DNA of 33,023 bases from JAWXUK01 sp044432725 (GTDB taxonomy: Bacteria > Bacillota > Clostridia > Oscillospirales > Oscillospiraceae). The position numbers were made by a program, and so were the translations under genes. Under the pieces are notes generated by a model. It saw only the letters and a list, made by a program, of their open reading frames with translations. It was not told where the DNA came from and did not search any database. Where the stretch lies: the NCBI GenBank assembly GCA_044432725.1, contig JAWXUL010000028.1:1-33023 (forward strand). Direction: 5' to 3'. Below are positions 1 through 8,532 of this stretch, piece after piece; positions within the stretch are counted from its first letter, which is position 1; every line of letters starts with the position of its first letter.

Positions 1-1
1 G

Positions 2-76
2 ATAAACAATTATCCTAGAAAAGTCCTTGGTGGTTGTTCAGCAAATACGGCAAAATCAAGAGAAAATGTCGCTTAA
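2..76 (+). mobile_element. Possible C-terminal end of an IS30-like transposase, cut by the window edge
   Basis: The frame is open from the window edge to a TAA at 74-76 and encodes about 24 residues beginning INNYPRKVLGG. The (N)xxPRKxLG pattern resembles the C-terminal end of IS30-family DDE transposases, where it typically lies some 10-25 residues before the stop. The AT-rich stretch that follows (77-125) could hold the right end of such an element, but I cannot point to an inverted repeat because the left end is outside the window. The match rests on one short motif. The alternative is the tail of an unrelated protein or a chance open frame. Confidence 0.4.
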
Positions 77-144
77 ATTTTATCAGATATTTTTGGACAG
101 TTTATATTGCAATTTACAAACGGTAATAGACCAGTAAAAAAACA

Positions 145-173
145 TTGACAAATGAGGGAAAATAATGTAAAAT
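145..173 (+). promoter_or_regulatory. Sigma-A promoter of the GntR regulator operon
   Basis: A perfect -35 box TTGACA (145-150) and a -10 box TAAAAT (168-173) are separated by exactly 17 bp. Transcription should start near 180, leaving a leader of about 35 nt before the ATG at 215. An inverted pair, TATCAGAT at 81-88 and ATCTGATA at 189-196, brackets the promoter and could be part of an operator. Confidence 0.75.
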
Positions 174-214
174 GGAGTATCGAAAGAAATCTGATATAGG
201 TTAAGGTGTAATGT

Positions 215-892
215 ATGAATAGAGTGAAATTAGTGGATGTTGCTTCTGAATCGATCATCCAAATGATTAAAAATAAAGAGTATGATCAGGATGGTTATTT
301 GCTCTCTGAGGGCGATCTTGCCTTGAAGCTAGAAGTTTCTCGCTCTACCATTCGGGAAGCTGTGCGTTCCTTGGAAGTTCGTGGCTTTCTCCACCGCAGA
401 CATGGAAAAGGTTTGGAAGTTGCAAACAACAGCACAGAGGTCATGACACGCTCTTTGGAGGATATGCTCATCAAAGAAGTGGATATTATGGATGATTTAT
501 TGGAAATCCGTATGTTATTAGAACCCGCTTGTGCAGAATTGGCAGCCAATACAGCCACTGCAAAAGACCTTGCAGACATGGAGAAATTCATCCAGATTAT
601 GGAGTCTAAGGATGTTGCAGATGAAGACTATTATGTAGCAGATTTGGGATTTCACTGTGTCATGGCGAGAGCCTCTGGAAATCGAATCTATGAGTCTATT
701 ATCACCGCCTATACCCCTATTTTACTTGAAATGATTGTGGAATCCTCCCCAAATCAGTGCCGATACGAGCCTGAATTTCACTATCATCGAAATATACTAG
801 AAGCAGTGAAGTCAAGAGACGGAGAAAAAGCAAAAGAAGAAATGACAAACCATCTTCGTGCCACTGACAAAAACAGAAACTCTTCTTCCTAG
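215..892 (+). CDS. GntR family transcriptional regulator, FadR/FCD subfamily
   Basis: This 225-aa protein has an N-terminal winged helix-turn-helix (about residues 5-70, with the GntR signature SRSTIREAVRSLEVRGFL) and an all-helical FCD effector domain (about 80-215). The usual FCD metal-site residues are visible as D143, H147, H191 and H213, so it probably binds a small organic acid around a metal ion. Members of this family typically repress sugar-acid catabolic genes and release DNA when the acid is present. It is the first gene of the operon, 46 bp before a cycloisomerase-like enzyme, so the likely effector is the aldonate or keto-deoxy acid made by the next two genes. The effector is inferred. 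The start is supported by AAGG at 203-206, 8 nt before the ATG. Confidence 0.85.
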   Translation: MNRVKLVDVASESIIQMIKNKEYDQDGYLLSEGDLALKLEVSRSTIREAVRSLEVRGFLHRRHGKGLEVANNSTEVMTRSLEDMLIKEVDIMDDLLEIRMLLEPACAELAANTATAKDLADMEKFIQIMESKDVADEDYYVADLGFHCVMARASGNRIYESIITAYTPILLEMIVESSPNQCRYEPEFHYHRNILEAVKSRDGEKAKEEMTNHLRATDKNRNSSS

Positions 893-905
893 TTCTAGTC
901 CCCTC

Positions 906-936
906 TTTGTCACTATCAGTAAAGAAAGGTGACAAA
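906..936 (+). promoter_or_regulatory. Intercistronic hairpin around the cycloisomerase ribosome binding site
   Basis: TTTGTCAC (906-913) and GTGACAAA (929-936) form a perfect 8-bp inverted repeat with a 15-nt loop. The Shine-Dalgarno AAAGG (925-929) lies at the loop-stem junction, 9 nt before the ATG at 939. The structure could tune translation of the enzyme relative to the regulator, or act on DNA as an operator. Neither role is shown by the sequence alone. Confidence 0.45.
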
Positions 937-938
937 TT

Positions 939-2081
939 ATGACAATAAAAGACATTGTGGTGCATTTAATCAACACACCACTTGAAATACCCTTTAAATT
1001 TTCTCAAGGCTATGTCTATAGTCGCAGTTCTGTGATTGTAGAAGTAATTTCCAGCGATGGTACTTCTGGTTTTGGAGAATGTTTGTGCCATGGCATGCAA
1101 CCACCTCAAGTGGCACAGGCGATGATTGATAACTGTTATAAACCTCGCATTTTAGGCGAAAGCATCTATAATATCGAGGTGATTTGGGAGAAATTATACA
1201 ATATTTCCCGTCCTTTTGGTCAACAAGGTGTTGCAGTCAACGCACTTTCTGGTGTAGACATTGCATTGTGGGACTTACTTGGGAAAACATTAAACCAGCC
1301 AATTTCTCAATTACTTGGTGGACGTTTTCGTGAAGAAATCAAGCCTTATGCAACAGGATTTTATCGAGAAGAGGCAAAAACCTATCCAAAAGATGGCATC
1401 ACAGAGGCAATGAGCTATGTGGAGATGGGTTTTAAGGCGATGAAGCTGAAATGCGGATTTGGTGTAGAACACGATATTGAATACATCAAGGCAATTCGAG
1501 AAGCAATAGGTTTTGATATCAAACTTATGGCTGATTTTAACTGTGCTTACAGCCAAAATGTAGCAAGAAAAATACTTTTAGAAACTGAAGAATGCAAACT
1601 TGAATTTTTCGAGGAACTTCTTGCTCCAGAGGATATGCGTGGATATGCAGAGATTCGCAATCTCACTTCCTCTTCTATTGCAGCAGGGGAGAATATTTTT
1701 GGAAAGCAAAACTTTAAAGAATGGCTCAATTTTGGTGCTTTAGATATTTATCAACCTGATTTATGCTCTAGTGGTGGGTTTACTGAGTTGAAAAAGGTAG
1801 CTGCCCTCGCCCAAAGTTATAATACTCCCATGATTCCACATGTTTGGGGGTCAGGCATTGGACTTGCAGCTTCCTTGCAATTTGTTGCAACGCTCCCACC
1901 CACGCCCCTATCTGATATGCCCGTGGAACCTATGTTAGAATATGATCGTAGCTCTCACCCTTTCCGGACCGAGTTGATTAACGGTGAAATTAGTATGGAA
2001 CAAGGTATGGTAAAAATCCCAAATAATGCTGGTATTGGTGTGTCTATCAACAGAAATATTCTAGAAAAATATAAAATTTAA
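939..2081 (+). CDS. Enolase-superfamily cycloisomerase/dehydratase (mandelate racemase subgroup), probably for 3,6-anhydrogalactonate
   Basis: This 380-aa protein has the enolase-superfamily layout: an N-terminal capping domain (about 1-125) and a beta/alpha barrel. Barrel residues place it in the mandelate racemase subgroup. There is a Lys-X-Lys pair (K169, K171), metal ligands D199, E225 and E251, and a His-Asp dyad H301/D274. The stretch around H301 (PHVWGSGIG) is of the kind seen in galactarolactone cycloisomerases and 3,6-anhydrogalactonate cycloisomerases. Its neighbour is an aldehyde dehydrogenase, and GH127 and sulfatase genes lie nearby. I infer that it converts 3,6-anhydrogalactonate to a 2-keto-3-deoxy acid. 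It has no signal peptide and should be cytoplasmic. A sugar-acid dehydratase of another specificity remains possible. Confidence 0.8.
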   Translation: MTIKDIVVHLINTPLEIPFKFSQGYVYSRSSVIVEVISSDGTSGFGECLCHGMQPPQVAQAMIDNCYKPRILGESIYNIEVIWEKLYNISRPFGQQGVAVNALSGVDIALWDLLGKTLNQPISQLLGGRFREEIKPYATGFYREEAKTYPKDGITEAMSYVEMGFKAMKLKCGFGVEHDIEYIKAIREAIGFDIKLMADFNCAYSQNVARKILLETEECKLEFFEELLAPEDMRGYAEIRNLTSSSIAAGENIFGKQNFKEWLNFGALDIYQPDLCSSGGFTELKKVAALAQSYNTPMIPHVWGSGIGLAASLQFVATLPPTPLSDMPVEPMLEYDRSSHPFRTELINGEISMEQGMVKIPNNAGIGVSINRNILEKYKI

Positions 2082-2101
2082 GAAAGGCGGAGGAATAAAG
2101 C

Positions 2102-3514
2102 ATGTATCAAATGTCAATAAACGGTAAAAGTGTAGAAGGTCAAGGACGTGAGGAGACCGTCTATAATCCTGCTACGGGTGTGGCTATTTGTACTTATCAA
2201 ACAGCAAGTGAACGTCAATGTAACGAGGCACTACTAGCTGCAGAAGCAGGATTTGAAATTTGGAAACGGAAAACAATTTCAGAGCGTGAAGAGGTCATTC
2301 TTTCTTTTCGAGAAGAATTAATCCAAAAAAAAGAAGAATTAGTGGCACTTTTGATGGAGGAAACAGGAAAACCTTTGGGAAATGCCTCTTATGACTATCA
2401 AATGCTAATCGATTGCTTGGATTATTTCAACGAAGAAAATAAGAGACTTTGTGGGAAAATCATCCCTAATCGCACGGGATCCCACATAAATTTAGTGGAA
2501 CATGTTCCTTTGGGAGTCGTCGTTGGTTATCTGGCATGGAATTTCCCAATTTTAAATTTAGGGTATAAACTAGGACCTATTCTCGCTTCAGGTTGTACTT
2601 GTGTCTTGAAACCAGCCTCAATTACACCTCTCACAACCTTAAAAATAGGAGAAATTGCCCAGAAACACTTCCCTGCTGGAGTAATCAACATTATTTCTGG
2701 CTCTTCTTCTGTGATTGCTCCTGTTTTGGCCAAAAGTCCAATTCCAAAAATGATGACTATGATTGGCTCATCTAACGCTGGAAAATCAGTTATTCGTGAA
2801 TCTGCAGACTTTTTACGACATTTTTCATTGGAATTAGGTGGTAATGCCCCATTTGTTGTGATGGAAGATGCAGATGTGAAAAAAGCAGCTTTCTTTGCTT
2901 GCGACTTGAAATATGGGAATGCTGGTCAAATTTGTGTTTCTCCCAATCGTGTTTTTATTCATAAAAATGTACTAGAAACCTTTGTTTCCGAAGTAAAAAC
3001 CTTTGTTTCAGGTATTAAATTAGAAGTGGGAGACGATAGTTCTCAAGTACTCATGGGGCCTATTTCCAACGAAGATGACGCCAATCGCATGGTGGAGTTG
3101 GTAAAGGATGCAACTTCAAAAGGTGCAGAGTTGTTGGCTGGAGGAAGTCGCACGGGTGTTGGCTATTTCTTTGAACCTACAATTCTGTTAAATGTGACAT
3201 CTGATATGAGAGTTTACCGAGAGGAAGTCTTTGGTCCTATCATGTCCATTATTCCTTTTGATGACAAAGATGACATTGTGGCACTTGCAAACGATACAGA
3301 ATACGGTCTTGCTGCTTATATTTTCTGTAATAATTTAGAAAAAACCCTTTATTTATCTGAAAACATTATGGCTGGCTCTGTTTCTGTCAATGAACCACTT
3401 TATGACTATAACCTCCCTCATGGTGGTTTAAAGGAAAGCGGTGTTGGGAAAGACTGCTCCACTTATAGTTTAGAAGAATATTACTATATCAAAAGAATTT
3501 CCATTAAAAAATAG
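2102..3514 (+). CDS. NAD(P)-dependent aldehyde dehydrogenase, probably for 3,6-anhydro-galactose
   Basis: This 470-aa protein is a full-length aldehyde dehydrogenase of the classical superfamily. Visible active-site residues are N147 (in AWNFP), general base E244 (in LELGGNAP) and catalytic C278 (in GQICVSPNR). The NAD(P)-binding fold covers roughly residues 1-240, and the C-terminal region carries the usual EEVFGP motif. It starts 20 bp after the cycloisomerase with a strong GGCGGAGG site, so the two are co-expressed. Such pairs carry out oxidation of 3,6-anhydro-galactose and then ring opening in red-algal galactan pathways. Succinate-semialdehyde or lactaldehyde oxidation would be the generic alternatives, since sequence alone does not fix the substrate. 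Confidence 0.8.
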   Translation: MYQMSINGKSVEGQGREETVYNPATGVAICTYQTASERQCNEALLAAEAGFEIWKRKTISEREEVILSFREELIQKKEELVALLMEETGKPLGNASYDYQMLIDCLDYFNEENKRLCGKIIPNRTGSHINLVEHVPLGVVVGYLAWNFPILNLGYKLGPILASGCTCVLKPASITPLTTLKIGEIAQKHFPAGVINIISGSSSVIAPVLAKSPIPKMMTMIGSSNAGKSVIRESADFLRHFSLELGGNAPFVVMEDADVKKAAFFACDLKYGNAGQICVSPNRVFIHKNVLETFVSEVKTFVSGIKLEVGDDSSQVLMGPISNEDDANRMVELVKDATSKGAELLAGGSRTGVGYFFEPTILLNVTSDMRVYREEVFGPIMSIIPFDDKDDIVALANDTEYGLAAYIFCNNLEKTLYLSENIMAGSVSVNEPLYDYNLPHGGLKESGVGKDCSTYSLEEYYYIKRISIKK

Positions 3515-3532
3515 ATAAAATCGTTAATATAA

Positions 3533-3566
3533 GATATCCTCGCCCTTTGGTGGGGGTATCTTTTTA
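3533..3566 (+). terminator. Rho-independent terminator after the aldehyde dehydrogenase
   Basis: A 12-bp stem with a few G-T pairs (GATATCCTCGCC / GGTGGGGGTATC) and a CTTT loop is followed directly by TTTTT. It lies between the aldehyde dehydrogenase and the next sulfatase with only about 50 bp left for a new promoter. It may therefore attenuate expression of the downstream sulfatases rather than stop it fully. Confidence 0.75.
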
Positions 3567-3575
3567 TAAGTACAA

Positions 3576-3589
3576 AGCAGATATCTGCT
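3576..3589. promoter_or_regulatory. Perfect 14-bp palindrome upstream of the first sulfatase
   Basis: AGCAGATATCTGCT is an exact palindrome located 28 bp before the ATG at 3618, just after the terminator. Its position fits a dimeric-regulator operator. I see no convincing -35/-10 pair between the terminator and the gene, so what it controls is open. Confidence 0.4.
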
Positions 3590-3617
3590 CAATTTATTCA
3601 GAAAGTAGGTTTCATTT

Positions 3618-5003
3618 ATGAAGAAAAAACCAAATATTTTATTTATTATGACAGACCAACAAAGGCATGATACCTTTGGTTTAAATAACTCAGTGATAAA
3701 GACTCCTAACTTGGATCAATTAATCCAAGAATCCGTATTTTTCGAAAATGCACGTTGTACAAATCCCTCTTGCGTCCCCTCCCGTGCAGCAATTATGACT
3801 GGGAAAATGCCATCAGAGTGCCAATGCCCTGCTTATATTACCGAATTACCTCCAGATGAGGTGACTTTCATGAGTAGACTGCAAGAGGAAGGTTATCACA
3901 CTTGTGTTATTGGAAAACAACATTTTGCTGACTCAAAAATCGAATATGGTTATGATGAACAGACGATCATCGACGGTCACGGTGCTTTTGCCCCACCACA
4001 AACCATTGCTCCCTATTTACGATATTTAGCAGATCATAAAACTTCTCCAAGAGAAGTTTATAAAAAAACTTGCATTTCAGGTGGAGAGTGGTTAGTGGAG
4101 GAGAAACTCCATATTGACAATTTCATCGGTGATTTAGGGGTTGAGTGGGTCAAAAAACAAGATAAATCCAATGAAAAGCCATGGTTCTTTACTCTGTCCT
4201 TTTCTGGTCCTCATCATCCTTACGACTTAGAAGGCACTAAATATAGCGATATGTATGACTTAGCAGATATGAATCCACCAGAGTCTAATTATGAAGATTT
4301 AGACCAAAAACCACCTCAATATAAGAATATGAATATGTATAGTAAGATATACTTAAAAGATCATTCTGATGAACAATATCGCAAGTCAAAGCGTGCTTAT
4401 TATGCTAATATGACTTTAATGGACGAAAAAATCGGAGAAGTGATAGAAGAATTAAAGAAAAAAGACCTATATGAAGATACAGTGATTATTTTCACAACAG
4501 ATCATGGTGATTTCTTAGGTGATCATGGTTTGATGGAGAAATTACAATGTTTGTCTGATGGATTGATGAGAGTACCTCTCTTTATTAAGCCTGGGAATAA
4601 AAATGCAAAGTTCAAAAAAATCGAAGACCCAGTTCTTAATGTGGATATTGCAGCGACTTGTTTAGAAATTGCTGGTGGAAAAGTCCCAGATTCCCTCTCT
4701 AACTATAGCTATACAGGTTATTTTGATGAAAACTTCCCAGTGAAAGTGCGACCAGAAGTGTATATGGAAGCAGGGGGGATCAGGGGAGTTGTATTTGATG
4801 ATTTAAAAGTAATTAGTTATGTTGACCGAGAATATGGGGAGTTATATGATCTTAAAAATGACCCACTAGAACGTATCAATCTCTGGAACAACCCAGATTT
4901 CACTACAACAAAGATGATTGGTCTACAAAGAATCATCAATCACCTCTATAAAGCTATCCCAAAACACGAAATTCCTTGGAATCACGGTACACCAGAAATT
5001 TAG
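3618..5003 (+). CDS. Cysteine-type S1 family sulfatase (first copy)
   Basis: This 461-aa protein is a formylglycine-dependent sulfatase of the alkaline-phosphatase fold. The signature CVPSRAAIMTGK starts at C52, the residue that must be converted to formylglycine. Metal-site elements are D13-Q14 near the N-terminus and DHGDFLGDHG in the C-terminal half. It starts directly at the catalytic domain with no signal peptide, so it should act on sulfated oligosaccharides inside the cell. It is strikingly similar along its whole length to the sulfatase at 12463, pointing to duplication within the island. It is the first of a two-sulfatase unit, with the next gene 10 bp downstream. The desulfated position on the sugar cannot be read from the sequence. 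Confidence 0.9.
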   Translation: MKKKPNILFIMTDQQRHDTFGLNNSVIKTPNLDQLIQESVFFENARCTNPSCVPSRAAIMTGKMPSECQCPAYITELPPDEVTFMSRLQEEGYHTCVIGKQHFADSKIEYGYDEQTIIDGHGAFAPPQTIAPYLRYLADHKTSPREVYKKTCISGGEWLVEEKLHIDNFIGDLGVEWVKKQDKSNEKPWFFTLSFSGPHHPYDLEGTKYSDMYDLADMNPPESNYEDLDQKPPQYKNMNMYSKIYLKDHSDEQYRKSKRAYYANMTLMDEKIGEVIEELKKKDLYEDTVIIFTTDHGDFLGDHGLMEKLQCLSDGLMRVPLFIKPGNKNAKFKKIEDPVLNVDIAATCLEIAGGKVPDSLSNYSYTGYFDENFPVKVRPEVYMEAGGIRGVVFDDLKVISYVDREYGELYDLKNDPLERINLWNNPDFTTTKMIGLQRIINHLYKAIPKHEIPWNHGTPEI

Positions 5004-5013
5004 GAGGGAACTT

Positions 5014-6489
5014 ATGAATCAACAAGACAATATACTCTTTATATTCACAGACCAGTGGCAATCACAAGCAACTGGTTTTCACGGTCATTCAATTGTCAAA
5101 ACACCAAACTTAGATGAACTGGCTAAAATATCAGTAGATTTTAGCAATAGTTTCACTGTTTGTCCTCTCTGCACTCCTGCTCGTGGTAGTATTTTTACAG
5201 GTTTATACCCTCATCAAAGTGGTATTATTGATAATTGTGATGTAGGAGCAACAAGTCAGGAGTATTTGCCCGAAAGCTCGTACACTTGGCTTGATGCAAT
5301 GGCTGACTCTGGCCGTAAAGTAGGTCACTTTGGGAAATGGCATTTAGGACATGACTGGTATCCAAGTAGAAAAGATATAGAATTTGAGCTTTTACGTGTA
5401 GAAGGCGATCCTGTGGCACATAAAACTCGTGTTCCAAGTGCAAAGGTCACCGAAAGAGGTCAACTTAATGACAATAATGACCTGAAATCAGTGAAAAAGA
5501 ATGCAGATTCTTACCCGCCATTTTATGGTAAGTTAGAAAGCATAGAAGAACGTTATGAACACAGAATCACTGAGCGGAGTTTACAATTTTTAGACGAACA
5601 TGGTGAAAATCCATGGTGTTTAACTGTTTCTTTGGTGGGACCACATTTTCCAAATTTGAATCCAGAACCCTACTATTCCATGTATAATTCAAGTGAAATT
5701 GAACTTCCAGTAAACTTTTCTGACAGATTTATCAACAAACCTTGGTTTCAAAATCGCAGATGGTGGCCTTCTGTAATGGCTGATGAATTTGATTCTAGTG
5801 AATGGAAAAAAACAACAAGAGCCTATTACGGGTCTATCACAATGATGGATTACTTCATCGGAACTATCTTAGAAAAAGCGAAATTATGTTCTCATGGAAG
5901 AAAAACTCGTGTGGTTTTTACTGCTGATCATGGAGAAATGATGGGTTCTCACAGTCGTTTTGATAAATCAGCATACTTCTATGAAGAAGTACTTAAAACC
6001 CCACTTTTAATTTGTGATGATTTAAGCGGGACTCAAGAAGGGTTCCAAAGAAACGAATTTTGCAATACGCTGGATATTTCTCAAACTTTCTTTTCCATGG
6101 CTGGTAAAAAAGCTATAAATGGACGAGATTTATGTGAAAATCTTGATAAATCGTACAAAGATAATACAGAAGACGAAGTATTTAGTAACTATTATAAGTA
6201 TAATGGGCACAGTTTTGAAATTCGTACTCTTCGTACTGCACGTTATAAATATAGTTTTGTTCCACAAGATATTGACGAACTGTATGACCTTGAAAACGAC
6301 CCACATGAACTGGTAAATTTATCTGATCATAAGGATTATATCCCTATTAAACGACAAATGAAAGAGAAAATTTTCACTCATATGAGAGAAAACGGTGACT
6401 ATTTACTAAATATATTAGATGATTTGCCCTCAGCTGGTGTGGTTGGAAAGCCAGAGTATCCAACTTTAAAACTTAATTATTCTTCTTAA
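5014..6489 (+). CDS. Cysteine-type S1 family sulfatase (second copy)
   Basis: This 491-aa sulfatase has the signature CTPARGSIFTG with formylglycine precursor C53, D13-Q14 near the N-terminus, GKWHLGHDW, and a C-terminal metal segment (TADHGEMMGSHSRFDK). An in-frame start exists 96 nt upstream at 4918, inside the previous gene. I chose the ATG at 5014 because AGGAGGG lies 6 nt before it and the sequence then matches the usual sulfatase N-terminus. It has no signal peptide. It differs clearly from the first and third sulfatases (longer, CTPAR rather than CxPSR), so it probably removes a sulfate at another position. It ends next to a bidirectional terminator. Confidence 0.9.
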   Translation: MNQQDNILFIFTDQWQSQATGFHGHSIVKTPNLDELAKISVDFSNSFTVCPLCTPARGSIFTGLYPHQSGIIDNCDVGATSQEYLPESSYTWLDAMADSGRKVGHFGKWHLGHDWYPSRKDIEFELLRVEGDPVAHKTRVPSAKVTERGQLNDNNDLKSVKKNADSYPPFYGKLESIEERYEHRITERSLQFLDEHGENPWCLTVSLVGPHFPNLNPEPYYSMYNSSEIELPVNFSDRFINKPWFQNRRWWPSVMADEFDSSEWKKTTRAYYGSITMMDYFIGTILEKAKLCSHGRKTRVVFTADHGEMMGSHSRFDKSAYFYEEVLKTPLLICDDLSGTQEGFQRNEFCNTLDISQTFFSMAGKKAINGRDLCENLDKSYKDNTEDEVFSNYYKYNGHSFEIRTLRTARYKYSFVPQDIDELYDLENDPHELVNLSDHKDYIPIKRQMKEKIFTHMRENGDYLLNILDDLPSAGVVGKPEYPTLKLNYSS

Positions 6490-6490
6490 A

Positions 6491-6534
6491 AAAAGAAGTA
6501 GTGTAGTAGAAATTCTACTACACTACTTTTCAAT
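6491..6534. terminator. Bidirectional terminator between the sulfatase unit and GH127
   Basis: A near-perfect inverted repeat is centred on 6512 with arms of about 16 bp (AAGTAGTGTAGTAGAA and its complement). It has A-rich sequence on the left and a T run on the right. It separates the convergent sulfatase and GH127 genes and can serve both strands. Confidence 0.9.
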
Positions 6535-6541
6535 TTTAGAT

Positions 6542-8467
6542 TTACAGCTTTGGCAGCCAAATACTCATATCTGATTCTTCTCGATTTGCCCAAGTATAAT
6601 ATGGAATGAGGGTTAATTTTGCGTCTTTCCCTTCTTTAATCGCTTCATAATAGAGAGATTCTTTCTCATCTTTTGCTTTTCCTGTGGTGGTGAGAAGGAC
6701 AATGCCACCTAGCATATCCGCTTTGTATTCCTCGTTAAACTCAGAGTTCACATCAAAGTATAAATTCTCGATACTTTCACTTTGATCAATGCCCTCTGCA
6801 CAATAAACCACAGGACCTCTTTGTACACAAAGCATACCTCGGGTAGATTCAATATTAGGGTTACCCTGCATATAAACCGCCTTCATGGGCAATTCTAATG
6901 TGACTTTGTCTCCAGAATTAATGTTCATCTCAAAATATTTTCCAGCTTCTACGAGTTTTCCGTTGACAGTGGGTGCTTTACACCAGGCAGGTATGCGTAT
7001 TTTCATCTTCTTGTTTTCAGCCTTTTCCACCTCTAAGTGTACTGTACTTTCCCATGGGTAATTTGAAGTCATTTTAACCTTAAAGTTATCATTTTCATAG
7101 TTACAAGAGGTAAAAAAGTTAACATACAGGTATTCTTCACTGACACCATAAACGAATTTCCCCATACCGGCAATGGCACGGAAAACTTGAGGAGGACAGC
7201 ACCAACAAGTAAAAGTGTGCCATCTACGAGAAGATTTGTGTTTGTATTGGGTAAAGTTTTGAGTGATAGGATTATCTTTTCGATAAGAAAGTGGATTGGA
7301 ATAAAAATAACGAGTTAACTCTAAATTTGTGCCTGAAATCCCTGAATTATACATTACTGTTTCTGCATAATCCCCATATTCTGTGTCTTCTGTGACAGAA
7401 AGCATACGCATTGCCCACATTGCATTTCCGATATTTGCACAAGTCTCGTTATAGGCAATCTTATTGGGCAAATCATATTGGACACCGTGCGCTTCATGTA
7501 AAACTTCACCTTTTTCAGTGTGTCCCACAAAAATAGGACTTGAAGCACCTGTTATATAGCTTTTTTTGTCCACCATATCACGCCAAATTCGTTTCAAAGC
7601 CACCATTAAGGCATCTTCTCCAGTTTGCGCATAGACTTCGGTTGCACCAGCATACAAATAAGTAGACATCACAGCATGACCTATGGCTTGTGTTTCTTCT
7701 CGAAGAGGTGTTTTATCTTGGTTGTGCTCGCCTCCACCAGGTTGAGATCCTCGCATATTCACAAATATTTCAGCTAGTTTATAGTGTTTTTCTTCTCCAG
7801 TCACCTTATACAGTTCACAAAGCCCCATGATTTGACTAGGATTCACCCCAAAATGCGCCACTTCTACTGGATAACCTTCAAAAACAGTGAGTAAGTAATC
7901 AGCAAGTTTTTTTGCCACATTGATCATTCTCATGTCACCTGTGGCTTGGAAATGTGCCACAGAAAATGTAAAAAGATGTCCCATGTTGTAAAGTTCGTGG
8001 TTGGCTGGTTTTTGCCAACGTTTCATGTTTCCGTTGACAATTTCATGCCCTAAATTAAACAACTTCAAGCGTGCAAGTCCTTCTTCATCTAGTTCTCCCA
8101 GATTTTGTTGTAAGGTAACTTGAGTACAAATATACCCATCTGATTCTTGGGACTTTTCAATCCATGGGATATATTTGTCTAAAATCTCCTTCACTTTTTC
8201 ATCTTTTTTGTTCTGATAGACATAACAACAACCCTCTAAAAACTTATAGCAGTCTCCATCAGACCAGTTAGATCCAAAAAATTTCTCCTTGATTTCTCCA
8301 GCTGCAATGCCAAAGTTCAAAAGTCTTGCAGAGTTGGTGGGAGTAAGTAGTGCCTCTAACAGACTATCAATAATATCCATATAATTTTCTGTTCTTTTAC
8401 CGAAAAACCCATCTGTTAATAATGTGTTACCTACTTCTGCTAAGTCAAATTTCCGAAATTCATTCAT
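6542..8467 (-). CDS. GH127 family glycoside hydrolase (beta-L-arabinofuranosidase fold), probably an exo-3,6-anhydro-galactosidase
   Basis: This 641-aa protein has the alpha/alpha-barrel glycoside hydrolase 127 pattern. The unusual zinc/cysteine active site of the family is intact: E341 and C343 (in NETCAN) and C423-C424 in CWCCPP, where the first of the pair should be the thiolate nucleophile. The founding activity is beta-L-arabinofuranosidase, but GH127 members in marine carrageenan loci release 3,6-anhydro-D-galactose. With sulfatases, GH110, GH2, and the dehydrogenase-cycloisomerase pair around it, the second role is more likely here. It has no signal peptide. It is the second gene after the FAD oxidoreductase, 65 bp downstream, with its own AAAGGAG site. 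Confidence 0.85.
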   Translation of the reverse strand: MNEFRKFDLAEVGNTLLTDGFFGKRTENYMDIIDSLLEALLTPTNSARLLNFGIAAGEIKEKFFGSNWSDGDCYKFLEGCCYVYQNKKDEKVKEILDKYIPWIEKSQESDGYICTQVTLQQNLGELDEEGLARLKLFNLGHEIVNGNMKRWQKPANHELYNMGHLFTFSVAHFQATGDMRMINVAKKLADYLLTVFEGYPVEVAHFGVNPSQIMGLCELYKVTGEEKHYKLAEIFVNMRGSQPGGGEHNQDKTPLREETQAIGHAVMSTYLYAGATEVYAQTGEDALMVALKRIWRDMVDKKSYITGASSPIFVGHTEKGEVLHEAHGVQYDLPNKIAYNETCANIGNAMWAMRMLSVTEDTEYGDYAETVMYNSGISGTNLELTRYFYSNPLSYRKDNPITQNFTQYKHKSSRRWHTFTCWCCPPQVFRAIAGMGKFVYGVSEEYLYVNFFTSCNYENDNFKVKMTSNYPWESTVHLEVEKAENKKMKIRIPAWCKAPTVNGKLVEAGKYFEMNINSGDKVTLELPMKAVYMQGNPNIESTRGMLCVQRGPVVYCAEGIDQSESIENLYFDVNSEFNEEYKADMLGGIVLLTTTGKAKDEKESLYYEAIKEGKDAKLTLIPYYTWANREESDMSIWLPKL

Positions 8468-8532
8468 GATGATTCTCCTTTTAATAATTAAAATTTCTGC
8501 TTGTTCATAGTTCTAACTTGTTCTATTACTAA

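Noticed and set aside
6542..8467. Simple reading of GH127 as a beta-L-arabinofuranosidase for plant arabinan or extensin
   Set aside because: No GH43, GH51, GH121 or arabinose genes are present, while four sulfatases and an anhydrogalactose-type oxidation pair are. The reading stays possible but is less supported.
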